DNA of 64,000 nt from contig NZ_CP046654.1 of assembly GCF_009759685.1 (NCBI RefSeq), positions 3,038,001-3,102,000 on the forward strand. The letters run 5' to 3'. Made by a program: the position numbers and the translations under genes. Under the pieces are notes generated by a model. It was not told the DNA's origin and searched no databases. It worked only from the letters and a program-made list of their open reading frames with translations. Source of the DNA: Acinetobacter baumannii (GTDB taxonomy: Bacteria > Pseudomonadota > Gammaproteobacteria > Pseudomonadales > Moraxellaceae). This document shows positions 17,795 to 25,808 of the stretch, in pieces. Within the stretch, counting starts at the first letter, position 1. Each line of letters starts with the position of its first letter.

Positions 17795-17981
17795 CTCGAG
17801 CTAAGATTCATCTACAGCCTGCCCATAATTTATAAAGATAATGTTTTTGCAATATTTTTTATAGATGTAAACAGTGGTCAGGTTCTGTAGATGAGAAAGT
17901 TTTTTGGTTACTTTTTTCAAAAAAAGTAACAGAATTAGCTGATTGCTTTAGAGATTAAAGGTAGGATTCCATCGTGCTAAT
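17795..17981. repeat. Structured intergenic repeat, copy A
   Basis: About 187 bases, similar over their whole length to 19745-19931. Internal structure: TCATCTACAG (17808-17817) pairs with CTGTAGATGA (17885-17894), extended by CCTG/CAGG, then a second hairpin GTTACTTTTTT / AAAAAAAGTAAC (about 17906-17930). The 11-mer ATCGTGCTAAT occurs just before (17750-17760) and at the end (17971-17981). No coding frame is present. Confidence 0.75.
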
Positions 17982-17995
17982 TCTTTGACTTTATA

Positions 17996-18931
17996 TTACT
18001 TTAAATTAAATAAAGTCGGCTCTGCTGCTAATTTATCTGCCAAATATTGAATCAACACACTCAATTTAGGCGGAACATGCCGTGTCGGTGGGTATAGTAA
18101 CCACAGCCCACCACTGTAATAGGTTTTAAAATCCCAGTCTGGTAAAACCTGAACTAAGGTGCCTTGTTGTAGAGCATGGCGTGCAACGAAGTACGGCAAG
18201 CTCGCAATACCTAAATGCTGTAATGCAGCACTCAAACGCACACCCGTATGATTTGCAGCATAACGACCACGCACGGCAACACTTATCGATTTATTTCCTT
18301 GTTGAAATTTCCACTTTGAGTCACTGGCTTGTTCACCCAAGTAAATGCATTCATGCTGCTTTAAATCATGAGGATGGTTCGGTGTGCCATGCTTGGACAA
18401 ATACTCAGGTGTGGCACAAACCAAGTGATCAATATCAATCAGCTTTCGACCCATAAGGCCACCCGGTGGTTGCTCTGTAATTCGAAGCGCTAAATCGACG
18501 CCATCATCAATGAGATCTACATAGCGATCTTCTAAAAGCATTTGAATATCAATTTTTGGATAACGTCCTAAAAATTCGGGTAAATGCGGATGAATCATAA
18601 AATGTCCCACAGCTTTCGGAACACTCATACGAATAATACCTTCGGGTTCGACATGAAATTGGCCCGAACTTTCCATGACTGCTTGTGCAGCATTCACCAT
18701 ATCTAAGCAACGTTGATAGACCTGTTGTCCGCTTTCACTTAAGCGAAGTTTCCGCGTAGTTCGATAGAGTAAGCGGGTGCCTAAAGCACGTTCTAATCGA
18801 GCAATCGCGCGGCTCACAGCAGAAGGTGTTGTACCAAGCTGGCGTGCAGTTTCAGAAAAGCTTTCCGACTCGACAACCTTAACGAAAGTCGCCATTTCAT
18901 TTAACAGAACCAGACTTTGATTTGTGCTCAT
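17996..18931 (-). CDS. LysR-family regulator
   Basis: A 311-residue LysR regulator of the CrgA/PA-type group. The HTH is at residues 20-45 (ESFSETARQLGTTPSAVSRAIARLE), followed by the effector domain (EGIIRMSVPKAVGHFMI). It diverges from a LysE-type exporter gene across 91 bases and most likely controls it. The pair is bracketed by two copies of a structured intergenic repeat. Confidence 0.9.
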   Translation of the reverse strand: MSTNQSLVLLNEMATFVKVVESESFSETARQLGTTPSAVSRAIARLERALGTRLLYRTTRKLRLSESGQQVYQRCLDMVNAAQAVMESSGQFHVEPEGIIRMSVPKAVGHFMIHPHLPEFLGRYPKIDIQMLLEDRYVDLIDDGVDLALRITEQPPGGLMGRKLIDIDHLVCATPEYLSKHGTPNHPHDLKQHECIYLGEQASDSKWKFQQGNKSISVAVRGRYAANHTGVRLSAALQHLGIASLPYFVARHALQQGTLVQVLPDWDFKTYYSGGLWLLYPPTRHVPPKLSVLIQYLADKLAAEPTLFNLK

Positions 18932-19022
18932 GAGGCAAAAGTTATTTGGATTTTGACTGGATTATCGCGTCTAAAAAATCGCAATACAATCTTTTAAGTG
19001 ATTTTCAGGAAACTAAATTGTT

Positions 19023-19661
19023 ATGTGGCAGTTGTATGGGCATGAGTTTTTAACGCTAGCTCTTATTCACTTTATGGCGGTGATTTTACCGGGACCAGAT
19101 TTTGTGATTACGGTAAGACAAAGTGTACGTTATGGTTATTTGATTGGATGTCTGACTGCAATTGGTATTGGTGTCGGAATTTCAGTACATGTGTTTTATA
19201 CACTTGTTGGTATTGGCTTTTTGATTCAGCAAAGCGAATGGCTCATGTCACTGATCAGAACAGCGGGGGCAGCTTACTTAGTGTATTTAGGATGGCAGTG
19301 TTTACGTAGCCAGCCGAATACCACTATTGATATTAATGGCCAAGCAGACAGTGATACGTCGAGTTTATTTAAAGCTTTTACAATGGGTTTTCTCACTAAT
19401 GCATTGAACCCCAAAGCCACCATCTTTTTTCTGGCAATTTTTACGACGGTTGTAAGTACGACCACACCAATGAAAGTTCAGGTTTTTTATGGGATATGGA
19501 TGTGTATGGTTAACGCTATTTGGTTTATGGTGGTGAGTGTACTGTTTGCACAGCCTATCGTACGTAAAAGATTTTTGGAGTTTGGGGTTTATTTTGAGAG
19601 GGTGATGGGAGTGTTGTTGATTGGGATTGCATTGAGATTGATTTGGGGATTGTTTAATTAA
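19023..19661 (+). CDS. LysE-family amino-acid exporter
   Basis: A 212-residue translocator with the family opening VILPGPDFVITVRQSVRYG and GFLTNALNPKATIFFLAIF in the middle, six hydrophobic segments in all. It is distinct from the LysE gene at 5.6 kb and pairs with a LysR instead of an Lrp regulator. The ATG at 19023 has AGGAA about 11 bases upstream. Confidence 0.9.
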   Translation: MWQLYGHEFLTLALIHFMAVILPGPDFVITVRQSVRYGYLIGCLTAIGIGVGISVHVFYTLVGIGFLIQQSEWLMSLIRTAGAAYLVYLGWQCLRSQPNTTIDINGQADSDTSSLFKAFTMGFLTNALNPKATIFFLAIFTTVVSTTTPMKVQVFYGIWMCMVNAIWFMVVSVLFAQPIVRKRFLEFGVYFERVMGVLLIGIALRLIWGLFN

Positions 19662-19700
19662 GTTGGATATCTATTGATATTTCCTCAGATTAAAGTTATC

Positions 19701-19740
19701 TGCAAGTTTTTAGACTAGCACAACGGAGTCTATACTTGCA
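19701..19740 (+). terminator. Hairpin after the LysE gene
   Basis: TGCAAGT/ACTTGCA with an inner TAGACT/AGTCTA, a 13-bp interrupted stem 40 bases after the stop. The T tract beyond is short, so termination strength is uncertain. Confidence 0.5.
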
Positions 19741-19744
19741 TTTG

Positions 19745-19931
19745 CTAGTGCTAAATTTCATCCACAGCCTGCCATAATTTATAAAGATAATGTATTTGCA
19801 ATATTTTTTGAAAAATAAAAACAGAGAACAGGTTCTGTGGATGAGAAAGTTTTTGGTTACTTTTTTAAAAAAGTAATGGAATTAGCTACTTTCTTTGGAT
19901 TTGAAAACGGTAAGACTCCGCCGTGTTAAGC
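19745..19931. repeat. Structured intergenic repeat, copy B
   Basis: The second copy of the element at 17795-17981. The stem is TCATCCACAG (19758-19767) with CTGTGGATGA (19835-19844): one base pair differs from copy A and both strands changed together, so pairing is kept. The TTACTTTTTT/AAAAAAGTAA hairpin follows. The tail AAGACTCCGCCGTG reappears once more at about 20008-20020 (AAGATTCCGCCGTG) as a partial third copy. Confidence 0.75.
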
Positions 19932-20088
19932 ACTTTAAATTTTTTAGATTATTAATGACTTTTAGCTCGAGCCGAAGGCTAACTTAGAAATCGAATTTAA
20001 AATAATAAGATTCCGCCGTGATAACTACTTTGACTTATTACATCTATATATGACTTTAGAGCTAAAGTAGCTTCAATAAAGAATCCAT
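19932..20088. other. Intergenic remainder with partial repeat tail
   Basis: AT-rich sequence between repeat copy B and the terminator of the encapsulin operon. It holds a third, partial copy of the repeat's 3' tail (about 19989-20023). No gene seen. Confidence 0.55.
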
Positions 20089-20116
20089 AAAAAAGACCGC
20101 TCAAAAGCAGTCTTTT
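20089..20116 (-). terminator. Terminator of the encapsulin operon
   Basis: Stem AAAAGAC-GCT / AGC-GTCTTTT with a CAAA loop and one mismatch. Read on the minus strand it ends in six T, placed 13 bases after the cysteine desulfurase stop. Confidence 0.85.
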
Positions 20117-20128
20117 CTACAAATAGAT

Positions 20129-22090
20129 TTAATTGCTACGCCTATTACGTGTCAGTTGATGTAACACCGACACCAATAAATCAATTTCTTCCGTCGTATT
20201 ATAAAAAGCCAAAGACGGACGCACGGTCTGTTCTACACCAAAACGACGTAAAATTGGCTGTGCACAGTGGTGCCCAAAACGTACAGCAATACCATGTTGA
20301 TTTAAAGCTTTACCGACTTGTTCAGTTGAATAGCCTTGTAAAGTAAAGGACATCACACTGGCTTTGTGATGCGCCGTTCCGATCAGGCGTAAACCAGACA
20401 CACTACTCAGCGCATTTTGACCATATTCGAGTAGATCATGTTCATAGCGAGCAATGTTATGAATGCCTAGACTTTCTACATATTCAAGGGCAGCACCTAA
20501 ACCAACAGCATCGGCAATGTTTCCAGTTCCAGCTTCAAACTTGTTTGGTGCAGGTTGGTAAACTACCTGTTCGAAGGTCACATCCTGAATCATGTTACCG
20601 CCGCCTTCCCAAACAGGCATGCTTTCTAGCAACTCTGGTTTTGCATAGACCGCACCAATGCCCGTCGGCCCAAACACTTTATGTCCAGAGAACACAAAAA
20701 AGTCTGCATCGAGAGCTTGTACATTGGTAGGGATGTGCGAAACAGATTGAGCACCGTCAACTAAAACGCGTACACCTTTGGCATGGGCAATTTTAATGAC
20801 TTCAGCAACAGGTGTGACTGTACCTAAAGCATTCGAAACTTGAGTAATCGACAACAGTTTAGTACGTTCATTAATCAGTTTTGGTAACTCTTCTAAAATA
20901 ATCTGGCCCGTGTCATCCACAGGAATGACTCGTAATTTCGCTCCAGTTTTTTTAGTGAGTTGATACCAAGGCACAATATTGGCATGGTGTTCTAAGTGAG
21001 AAACAATAATTTCATCACCTTCGCCAATATTTTGCTCACCCCATGTTTTTGCAATCAGGTTAATCCCTTCGGTTGTTCCTCGAACAAAGATAATTTCTTT
21101 AGAAGAGGGTGCACCAATAAATCGGGCAACTACATTTCTTGCATGCTCATAGGCGTCGGTTGCACGAGCCGCTAACTCATGGGCAGCACGGTGAATGTTT
21201 GAGTTTTCATGCTGATAAAAATAAGCAATCCGGTCAATCACGCGCTGCGGTTTTTGTGTGGTCGCTGCATTATCAAACCAGACCAAAGGTCGACCGTTGA
21301 CGCGTTCCTGTAAAATTGGGAAATCACGACGTATGGCATATACATCGAGTGGTTGAGCACTACTAGCTACAAAAGTGGGTTGTGATGGTTGATAGTGACT
21401 ATAACTTTGTCCACTTTGAGGCAAGTCTAAAAAATAAAATGCAGAGCTTGTCGAACTTTGGGTAGGTGTGTTCGTTGCAAAACGATCTTCCGTCAGTAAT
21501 GACTTGAGCTGGTCACCATGTGGCAACTGAAAAGACTGTGCAACCGAATAATTATCTTCAACCCCTTTAACAGATGGTTCTATTGCATTCGGAGCAGAGA
21601 AATCATTTAAAAAATAATAAGGTGATTCACCTGTACCAGTGGGCAAGCTTGGTTCAATGCGTGGCACATTGGGTTCACTATGAGCAGCTTCTGGCAAATG
21701 TGGTTCAAATGGTGGGCGTGGCAAATTAGCTCCACCCACCACAGGCGCAGACGCTACAATTCGACGTTCAGGGTAGTCTGGCAAATTTGGAATATGCTCA
21801 GGATATTCCGGATTGAGACTTTTCTGAAAGGCGATATTGGGCGCACGACCACTGAGTGCAGAAAATGGTTCACCCGGTTGCGGTGGGTGAGGTGGCGCTC
21901 CGACAGGTAAGTCCAAGTTAAGGCCCGATGAAGAAGTCGAACTGCTTGAGCTTGGCACTGCTGAAAAAAACTCATTAGCAAGTCGAGCAATGGTGGACTC
22001 ATCGGGGAAGTTGGCTGGTGGGTTAGCACCAGTCACTTCAGGCCCCGTTGAACTACCTTGCAGATTACTTGTAGTTAACTGGGTAGTCAT
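20129..22090 (-). CDS. Family 2A encapsulin cargo cysteine desulfurase
   Basis: A SufS-like class V cysteine desulfurase (653 residues) that takes sulfur from cysteine, preceded by about 245 disordered residues rich in Pro and Ser. That extension marks the cargo enzyme of family 2A encapsulins, which is taken inside the shell through the N-terminal region. The catalytic part starts at LDVYAIRRDFP; the PLP lysine is Lys471 (FSGHKVFG) and the persulfide cysteine is Cys609 (GHHCAQP). The leader contains two similar aromatic motifs, YYFLND (158-163) and FYFLDL (218-223). The start chosen is ATG 22090, which overlaps the shell gene by 26 bases; the frame is open 24 bases further. Work on A. baumannii ties such shells to elemental sulfur storage. 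Confidence 0.93.
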   Translation of the reverse strand: MTTQLTTSNLQGSSTGPEVTGANPPANFPDESTIARLANEFFSAVPSSSSSTSSSGLNLDLPVGAPPHPPQPGEPFSALSGRAPNIAFQKSLNPEYPEHIPNLPDYPERRIVASAPVVGGANLPRPPFEPHLPEAAHSEPNVPRIEPSLPTGTGESPYYFLNDFSAPNAIEPSVKGVEDNYSVAQSFQLPHGDQLKSLLTEDRFATNTPTQSSTSSAFYFLDLPQSGQSYSHYQPSQPTFVASSAQPLDVYAIRRDFPILQERVNGRPLVWFDNAATTQKPQRVIDRIAYFYQHENSNIHRAAHELAARATDAYEHARNVVARFIGAPSSKEIIFVRGTTEGINLIAKTWGEQNIGEGDEIIVSHLEHHANIVPWYQLTKKTGAKLRVIPVDDTGQIILEELPKLINERTKLLSITQVSNALGTVTPVAEVIKIAHAKGVRVLVDGAQSVSHIPTNVQALDADFFVFSGHKVFGPTGIGAVYAKPELLESMPVWEGGGNMIQDVTFEQVVYQPAPNKFEAGTGNIADAVGLGAALEYVESLGIHNIARYEHDLLEYGQNALSSVSGLRLIGTAHHKASVMSFTLQGYSTEQVGKALNQHGIAVRFGHHCAQPILRRFGVEQTVRPSLAFYNTTEEIDLLVSVLHQLTRNRRSN

Positions 22091-22997
22091 GATATTTGTC
22101 CACCTCCACATCATCTAACACTGCTAAAGCATCGTCTGTTAATACTGCAAGTGAGCAGTATAACGAGATCAGATATGACGCAATTGCGTTACGGTTAATG
22201 CCCATAAAACGTACTGAAAGCCCCGGTGATTGTTCACCAGCAAGACCTGGTTGGAACAAACCAACAATCCCTTGACGCTTTTCACCAACACGAAGCAGCA
22301 AGATTTTAGTTTTGCTATCTTCTACAGGAATTTTATTTGATGGAATAAGTGGAATTCCGCGCCATGTAATGAACTGCGAACCAAATAAGCTAACCGTTGG
22401 AGGCGGTACACCACGGCGTGTACATTCACGGCCAAATGCTGCAATCGCATCAGGGTGTGCTAAGAAAAATCCCGGTTCTTTCCAGACTTTACGTAGCAAA
22501 TCATCAAGATCATCAGGAGTAGGTGGGCCATTTAAAGTCGAAATACGTTGGTCATCTGTCACACTTGCCAGTAAACCGTATTCCGGGTTATTGATAAGCT
22601 CACTTTCTTGACGTTCTTTAATGGTTTCAATGGTTAAGCGAAGCTGTTCTTTAATTTGGTCATGTGGGCTGCTGTAAAGGTCGGCAACGCGTGTATGTAC
22701 ATCTAAAACAGTAGATACACCATTTAAAAAGTATTCGCGTGGCTCTGGGTCATAATCAACAAAAGTTTGAGGTAAAGTTGCTTCATCACGTTGTGTGCAA
22801 GCCACCTGAATATCATCGGTATTATTGACACGGTTTAGGCGATAAATACCTGCTTCAACAGGAATCCATTGAAGTAAGTGAGTCAGCCAGCGGGGAGTAA
22901 TTGTAGAAAGCTGGGGAGCTGTCTTGGTTGCATTGGCCAGTTGACGGGCCGCATGGTCCCCAAGTGCAAGTTGGGCTTTGTCTGTATTTTTCGCCAT
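22065..22997 (-). CDS. Family 2A encapsulin shell protein
   Basis: A 310-residue protein of the SrpI/family 2A encapsulin group, an HK97-fold protomer that assembles into a closed protein shell. Recognisable parts are the N-terminal arm (ALGDHAARQLANATKTAPQ), the E-loop/P-domain region with LRLTIETIKERQESELINN, and the core LRKVWKEPGFFLAHPDAIAAFGRECTR. The C-terminus (DDVEVDKYHDYPVNYK) matches the group. The ribosome site AAGGAA lies 9 bases before the ATG. The cargo desulfurase gene overlaps its 3' end, which supports stoichiometric co-expression of shell and cargo. Confidence 0.95.
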   Translation of the reverse strand: MAKNTDKAQLALGDHAARQLANATKTAPQLSTITPRWLTHLLQWIPVEAGIYRLNRVNNTDDIQVACTQRDEATLPQTFVDYDPEPREYFLNGVSTVLDVHTRVADLYSSPHDQIKEQLRLTIETIKERQESELINNPEYGLLASVTDDQRISTLNGPPTPDDLDDLLRKVWKEPGFFLAHPDAIAAFGRECTRRGVPPPTVSLFGSQFITWRGIPLIPSNKIPVEDSKTKILLLRVGEKRQGIVGLFQPGLAGEQSPGLSVRFMGINRNAIASYLISLYCSLAVLTDDALAVLDDVEVDKYHDYPVNYK

Positions 22998-23237
22998 GAA
23001 TCATTTTTCCTTATTACATTGGCTTTTTGAAAATAAAAATTCTAGGATGCATATAAACTAGAATTAGTTCTGGTTTTAAAATTAAAATCGCGTTATAAAT
23101 TTTTTAAATACTGAGCTTATTAATGAGTTATCTATTTTCTAAATAAAAATATATTTAAACTAGAAATAAGCATTTTATTAATCTGCACGTTCTTTGTTTA
23201 TTTATCTCCTTATCTATTTATTTCACATCTATAGTTT
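22998..23237 (-). promoter_or_regulatory. 240-base gap inside the encapsulin operon with an inverted repeat
   Basis: An AT-rich spacer between the acetyltransferase stop and the shell start. AATTCTAG (23038-23045) and CTAGAATT (23058-23065) form a perfect 8-bp inverted repeat with a 12-base spacer, and TAAACTAGAA recurs near 23155. Much wider than the other spacers in the operon, it may hold a second promoter with an operator for shell and cargo, or an mRNA hairpin. Confidence 0.4.
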
Positions 23238-24179
23238 TTAACCGGCAATATGATTTTTTTGATAAGACTCATTCGGTGACTGTAAAATCTGGCTACCTGC
23301 AGCAACACTATGGGTTAGCCAAACATTCCCCCCAATAATTGACCCTCGGCCAATGGTAATACGACCTAAAATAGTGGCACCTGCATAGATCACGACATCA
23401 TCTTCAACAATCGGATGGCGTATATAATCTTTTTTCAAACCACCATCATCATTGGTTTCAAAGCGTTTTGCTCCAAGGGTCACGGCCTGATAAATACGAA
23501 CGCGTTCCCCAATCACACAAGTCTCGCCAATCACCACACCCGTACCATGATCAATGAAAAATCCTTTACCGATTTGCGCACCCGGATGAATATCAATACC
23601 TGTTGCAGAGTGAGCCAACTCCGAAATAATGCGAGACAATAAAGGCACTTGAGCATAGAGCTGATGGGCAATTCGGTGATAGATAATCGCAAATATGCCC
23701 GGATAGCAGAGTAATACTTCATCTACACTATGTGCTGCCGGATCACCTTCATAAGCCGCTCGCACATCGCCGTCTAAAAGGCGCCGTATAGAGGGCAAAG
23801 TGTTGGCAAAATCCTGCACAATAGTTTGAGCAAGTTCTTGTGGCTGCTGCACTGGGTTTGAATGACTCAAATGTCGTTTCGCTTCATAATTTAAAGCCAG
23901 TTGTACTTGAGCATGTAAAGCTGTTAGTACCCGATTTAAAGTATAGGCAATATAAGAATCTTCAGTTTCCTGACGTAAGTCGGCAGGGCCTAAACGCATT
24001 GGAAATAAAATCCCGCACAGGTCATCTAAAATGGCCTTTAAAGCTTCTTTAGATGGAAGTTCACGGCCTCCAAATTCTTTTGTTCTGTGCTGTTGCTGAC
24101 GCCAGTCATGCCTTGCTTGTTGTAAATCTTGTACAACCGCATTAATGTTCCATTGAGTCACAAGCTTTCCTTGATTCAC
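23238..24179 (-). CDS. epsC: Serine O-acetyltransferase, EpsC/SatA type
   Basis: A 313-residue serine acetyltransferase that makes O-acetylserine, the acceptor for sulfide in cysteine synthesis. The N-terminal half is helical. The C-terminal half is a left-handed beta helix of hexapeptide repeats (IDIHPGAQIGKGFFIDHG, then VVIGETCVIGERVRIYQAVTLGA) with the catalytic His in the DHGTGVVIG region. It lies 18 bases after the rhodanese gene and upstream of the shell gene. Its presence makes sense if the compartment draws on cysteine as sulfur source. Confidence 0.92.
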   Translation of the reverse strand: MNQGKLVTQWNINAVVQDLQQARHDWRQQQHRTKEFGGRELPSKEALKAILDDLCGILFPMRLGPADLRQETEDSYIAYTLNRVLTALHAQVQLALNYEAKRHLSHSNPVQQPQELAQTIVQDFANTLPSIRRLLDGDVRAAYEGDPAAHSVDEVLLCYPGIFAIIYHRIAHQLYAQVPLLSRIISELAHSATGIDIHPGAQIGKGFFIDHGTGVVIGETCVIGERVRIYQAVTLGAKRFETNDDGGLKKDYIRHPIVEDDVVIYAGATILGRITIGRGSIIGGNVWLTHSVAAGSQILQSPNESYQKNHIAG

Positions 24180-24197
24180 TGAAAATTGATTGAAGTA

Positions 24198-24707
24198 TTA
24201 GTCTTGTTGCCAAGGAAGTTGGTGGATGCGCCAGCCATTTTTCTGATTACGCTGTTGCTGATCATTTAGATCACCTTCGAAACCTTCAAGAACGTTATAA
24301 ATATGCTCAAAACCTGCATTAAATGCGGCCTCGGCAGCTTGTGCTGAACGGTTGCCACTACGACATAACAAAAGAATGGTTTTATCTTTGCCAACTTTTG
24401 ATTCGAGTTCTTTTAAAAAGCGTGGATTACGGTTAAACGATGTGCCTGTTGCCCAAGCAACATGAACACTTTCAGGGACATAACCTACAAATTTACGTTC
24501 TTCATTGGTGCGCACATCAACTAAAACAGCTTCTCCTTGTTGTACGAGTTGCCATGCGTCAACAGGTGATAAACTGCCACTAAAATTTAATTCGTGTTCT
24601 TGTGCATATTGCTGTGCTTTAGAAAGAATTTCTTCGGCTGAAAAGGATGTATTTGAACCATTTGAGATAAAACTTTGTGGAGTTTCAGTATTTAATTTAG
24701 CGTTCAT
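24198..24707 (-). CDS. Rhodanese-like sulfurtransferase
   Basis: A 169-residue protein with one rhodanese domain (about residues 45-160). The active-site loop is CRSGNRS with catalytic Cys115; VLVDVRTNEER is the CH2A-type motif. It would carry a persulfide to or from the encapsulin system. It is the first gene of the operon, with AAGGAT 8 bases before the ATG. Rhodanese genes beside family 2A encapsulins are a known arrangement. Confidence 0.9.
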   Translation of the reverse strand: MNAKLNTETPQSFISNGSNTSFSAEEILSKAQQYAQEHELNFSGSLSPVDAWQLVQQGEAVLVDVRTNEERKFVGYVPESVHVAWATGTSFNRNPRFLKELESKVGKDKTILLLCRSGNRSAQAAEAAFNAGFEHIYNVLEGFEGDLNDQQQRNQKNGWRIHQLPWQQD

Positions 24708-24902
24708 TGAATATATCCTTATCTTTGATTCAGATTGTTAAGGTTCAATTTACGCGGTTTTAAATATAAGCAAAAATAAGGAATATCTATTTATATATAT
24801 TATTTTGATAAATAAGAGCGGTGAATATTTTATATAAATTAGTATTAGTTAATTTTATAAAGTTATTAAAATAAAATAGATTTAAGAAATTTTATTATTT
24901 AG

Positions 24903-24941
24903 TAAAAAACCGTACAGATTAAAATAATCCGCACGGTTTTT
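24903..24941 (-). terminator. Terminator after the SDR gene
   Basis: AAAAACCGT pairs with ACGGTTTTT, with further GATT/AATC pairing inside. On the minus strand it finishes in a T run, 5 bases after the SDR stop, and separates that gene from the encapsulin operon. Confidence 0.85.
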
Positions 24942-24945
24942 AAAA

Positions 24946-25683
24946 TTAAGCAAATCCACCATTTACACGAATGACTTGAGAATTTACCCAGCCCCCATCT
25001 GGACCGGCCAGCATGGCAATTACGCCAGCAATTTCGTCAGGTGTCCCGATTCGTTCCAGTGGAGCAAGTTTTGCAATAGCTGCCACTTGCTCTTCAGTTT
25101 TTCCATTGTAAAAAAGGTCAGTGCCTGTCGGGCCGGGCGCAACAGCATTTACAGTAATATTCCGTCCGCGTAACTCATTTGCTAACACATGTACCAAACC
25201 TTCAACACCTGCTTTTGAAGCAATATAAGGACCATAAGCTGGAAAAGATTTGGCAATTACACTGGTTGAAAGCGCAATAATCCGGCCACCATCTGGCACC
25301 GTTTCGGCCGCATGCGCTAATATTAAAAACGCGCCACGTAAATTGGTATGAATCACTTTATCGAAATCTGGCAGGCTTTCAGGTGTAATTTTTGCCATAG
25401 GCATAATACCAGCACTATGAACCACAACGTCTAATTGCCCGTTAATCGCTTTAGCTTCTTGAAACAAACGGCTCACCTCATGTTCATTTGCAACATCCGC
25501 CTGAATAGCTGAGGCTTGACCACCTTGCTCAATAATATGTTCTACAGTGGCTTGGGCATGCACTTTATTGCCAGCATAGTTAACAATCACATAAAAACCA
25601 TCTTGAGCTAAACGTTCTGCAATAGCACGGCCAATACCACGTGATGCGCCAGTAACCAGAGCTGTTTTTATTGAAATATTCAT
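24946..25683 (-). CDS. SDR-family oxidoreductase
   Basis: A classical short-chain dehydrogenase of 245 residues. The NAD(P) loop is TGASRGIGRAIA (residues 11-22), then HSAG in place of NNAG, the catalytic Ser in STSVIA, and YIASK. The C-terminus ends SQVIRVNGGFA. It diverges from a LysR regulator across 125 bases, so it is probably induced by whatever that regulator senses. The substrate is unknown. Confidence 0.88.
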   Translation of the reverse strand: MNISIKTALVTGASRGIGRAIAERLAQDGFYVIVNYAGNKVHAQATVEHIIEQGGQASAIQADVANEHEVSRLFQEAKAINGQLDVVVHSAGIMPMAKITPESLPDFDKVIHTNLRGAFLILAHAAETVPDGGRIIALSTSVIAKSFPAYGPYIASKAGVEGLVHVLANELRGRNITVNAVAPGPTGTDLFYNGKTEEQVAAIAKLAPLERIGTPDEIAGVIAMLAGPDGGWVNSQVIRVNGGFA

Positions 25684-25808
25684 TTTTAGATTGCCTGTTT
25701 GAGTAAGTATGGCTTATTTTAATAATATATAAATATGGGATAAATCATCAGAATTGGATAAGATAATTCCATATAAATTAATAATAGGTAGGGTTAAAAG
25801 CGAGCACT

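Noticed and set aside
17795..17981. Possible CRISPR or insertion sequence at the repeat
   Set aside because: Only two full copies 1.9 kb apart, no spacers, no transposase frame; better described as a structured intergenic repeat.
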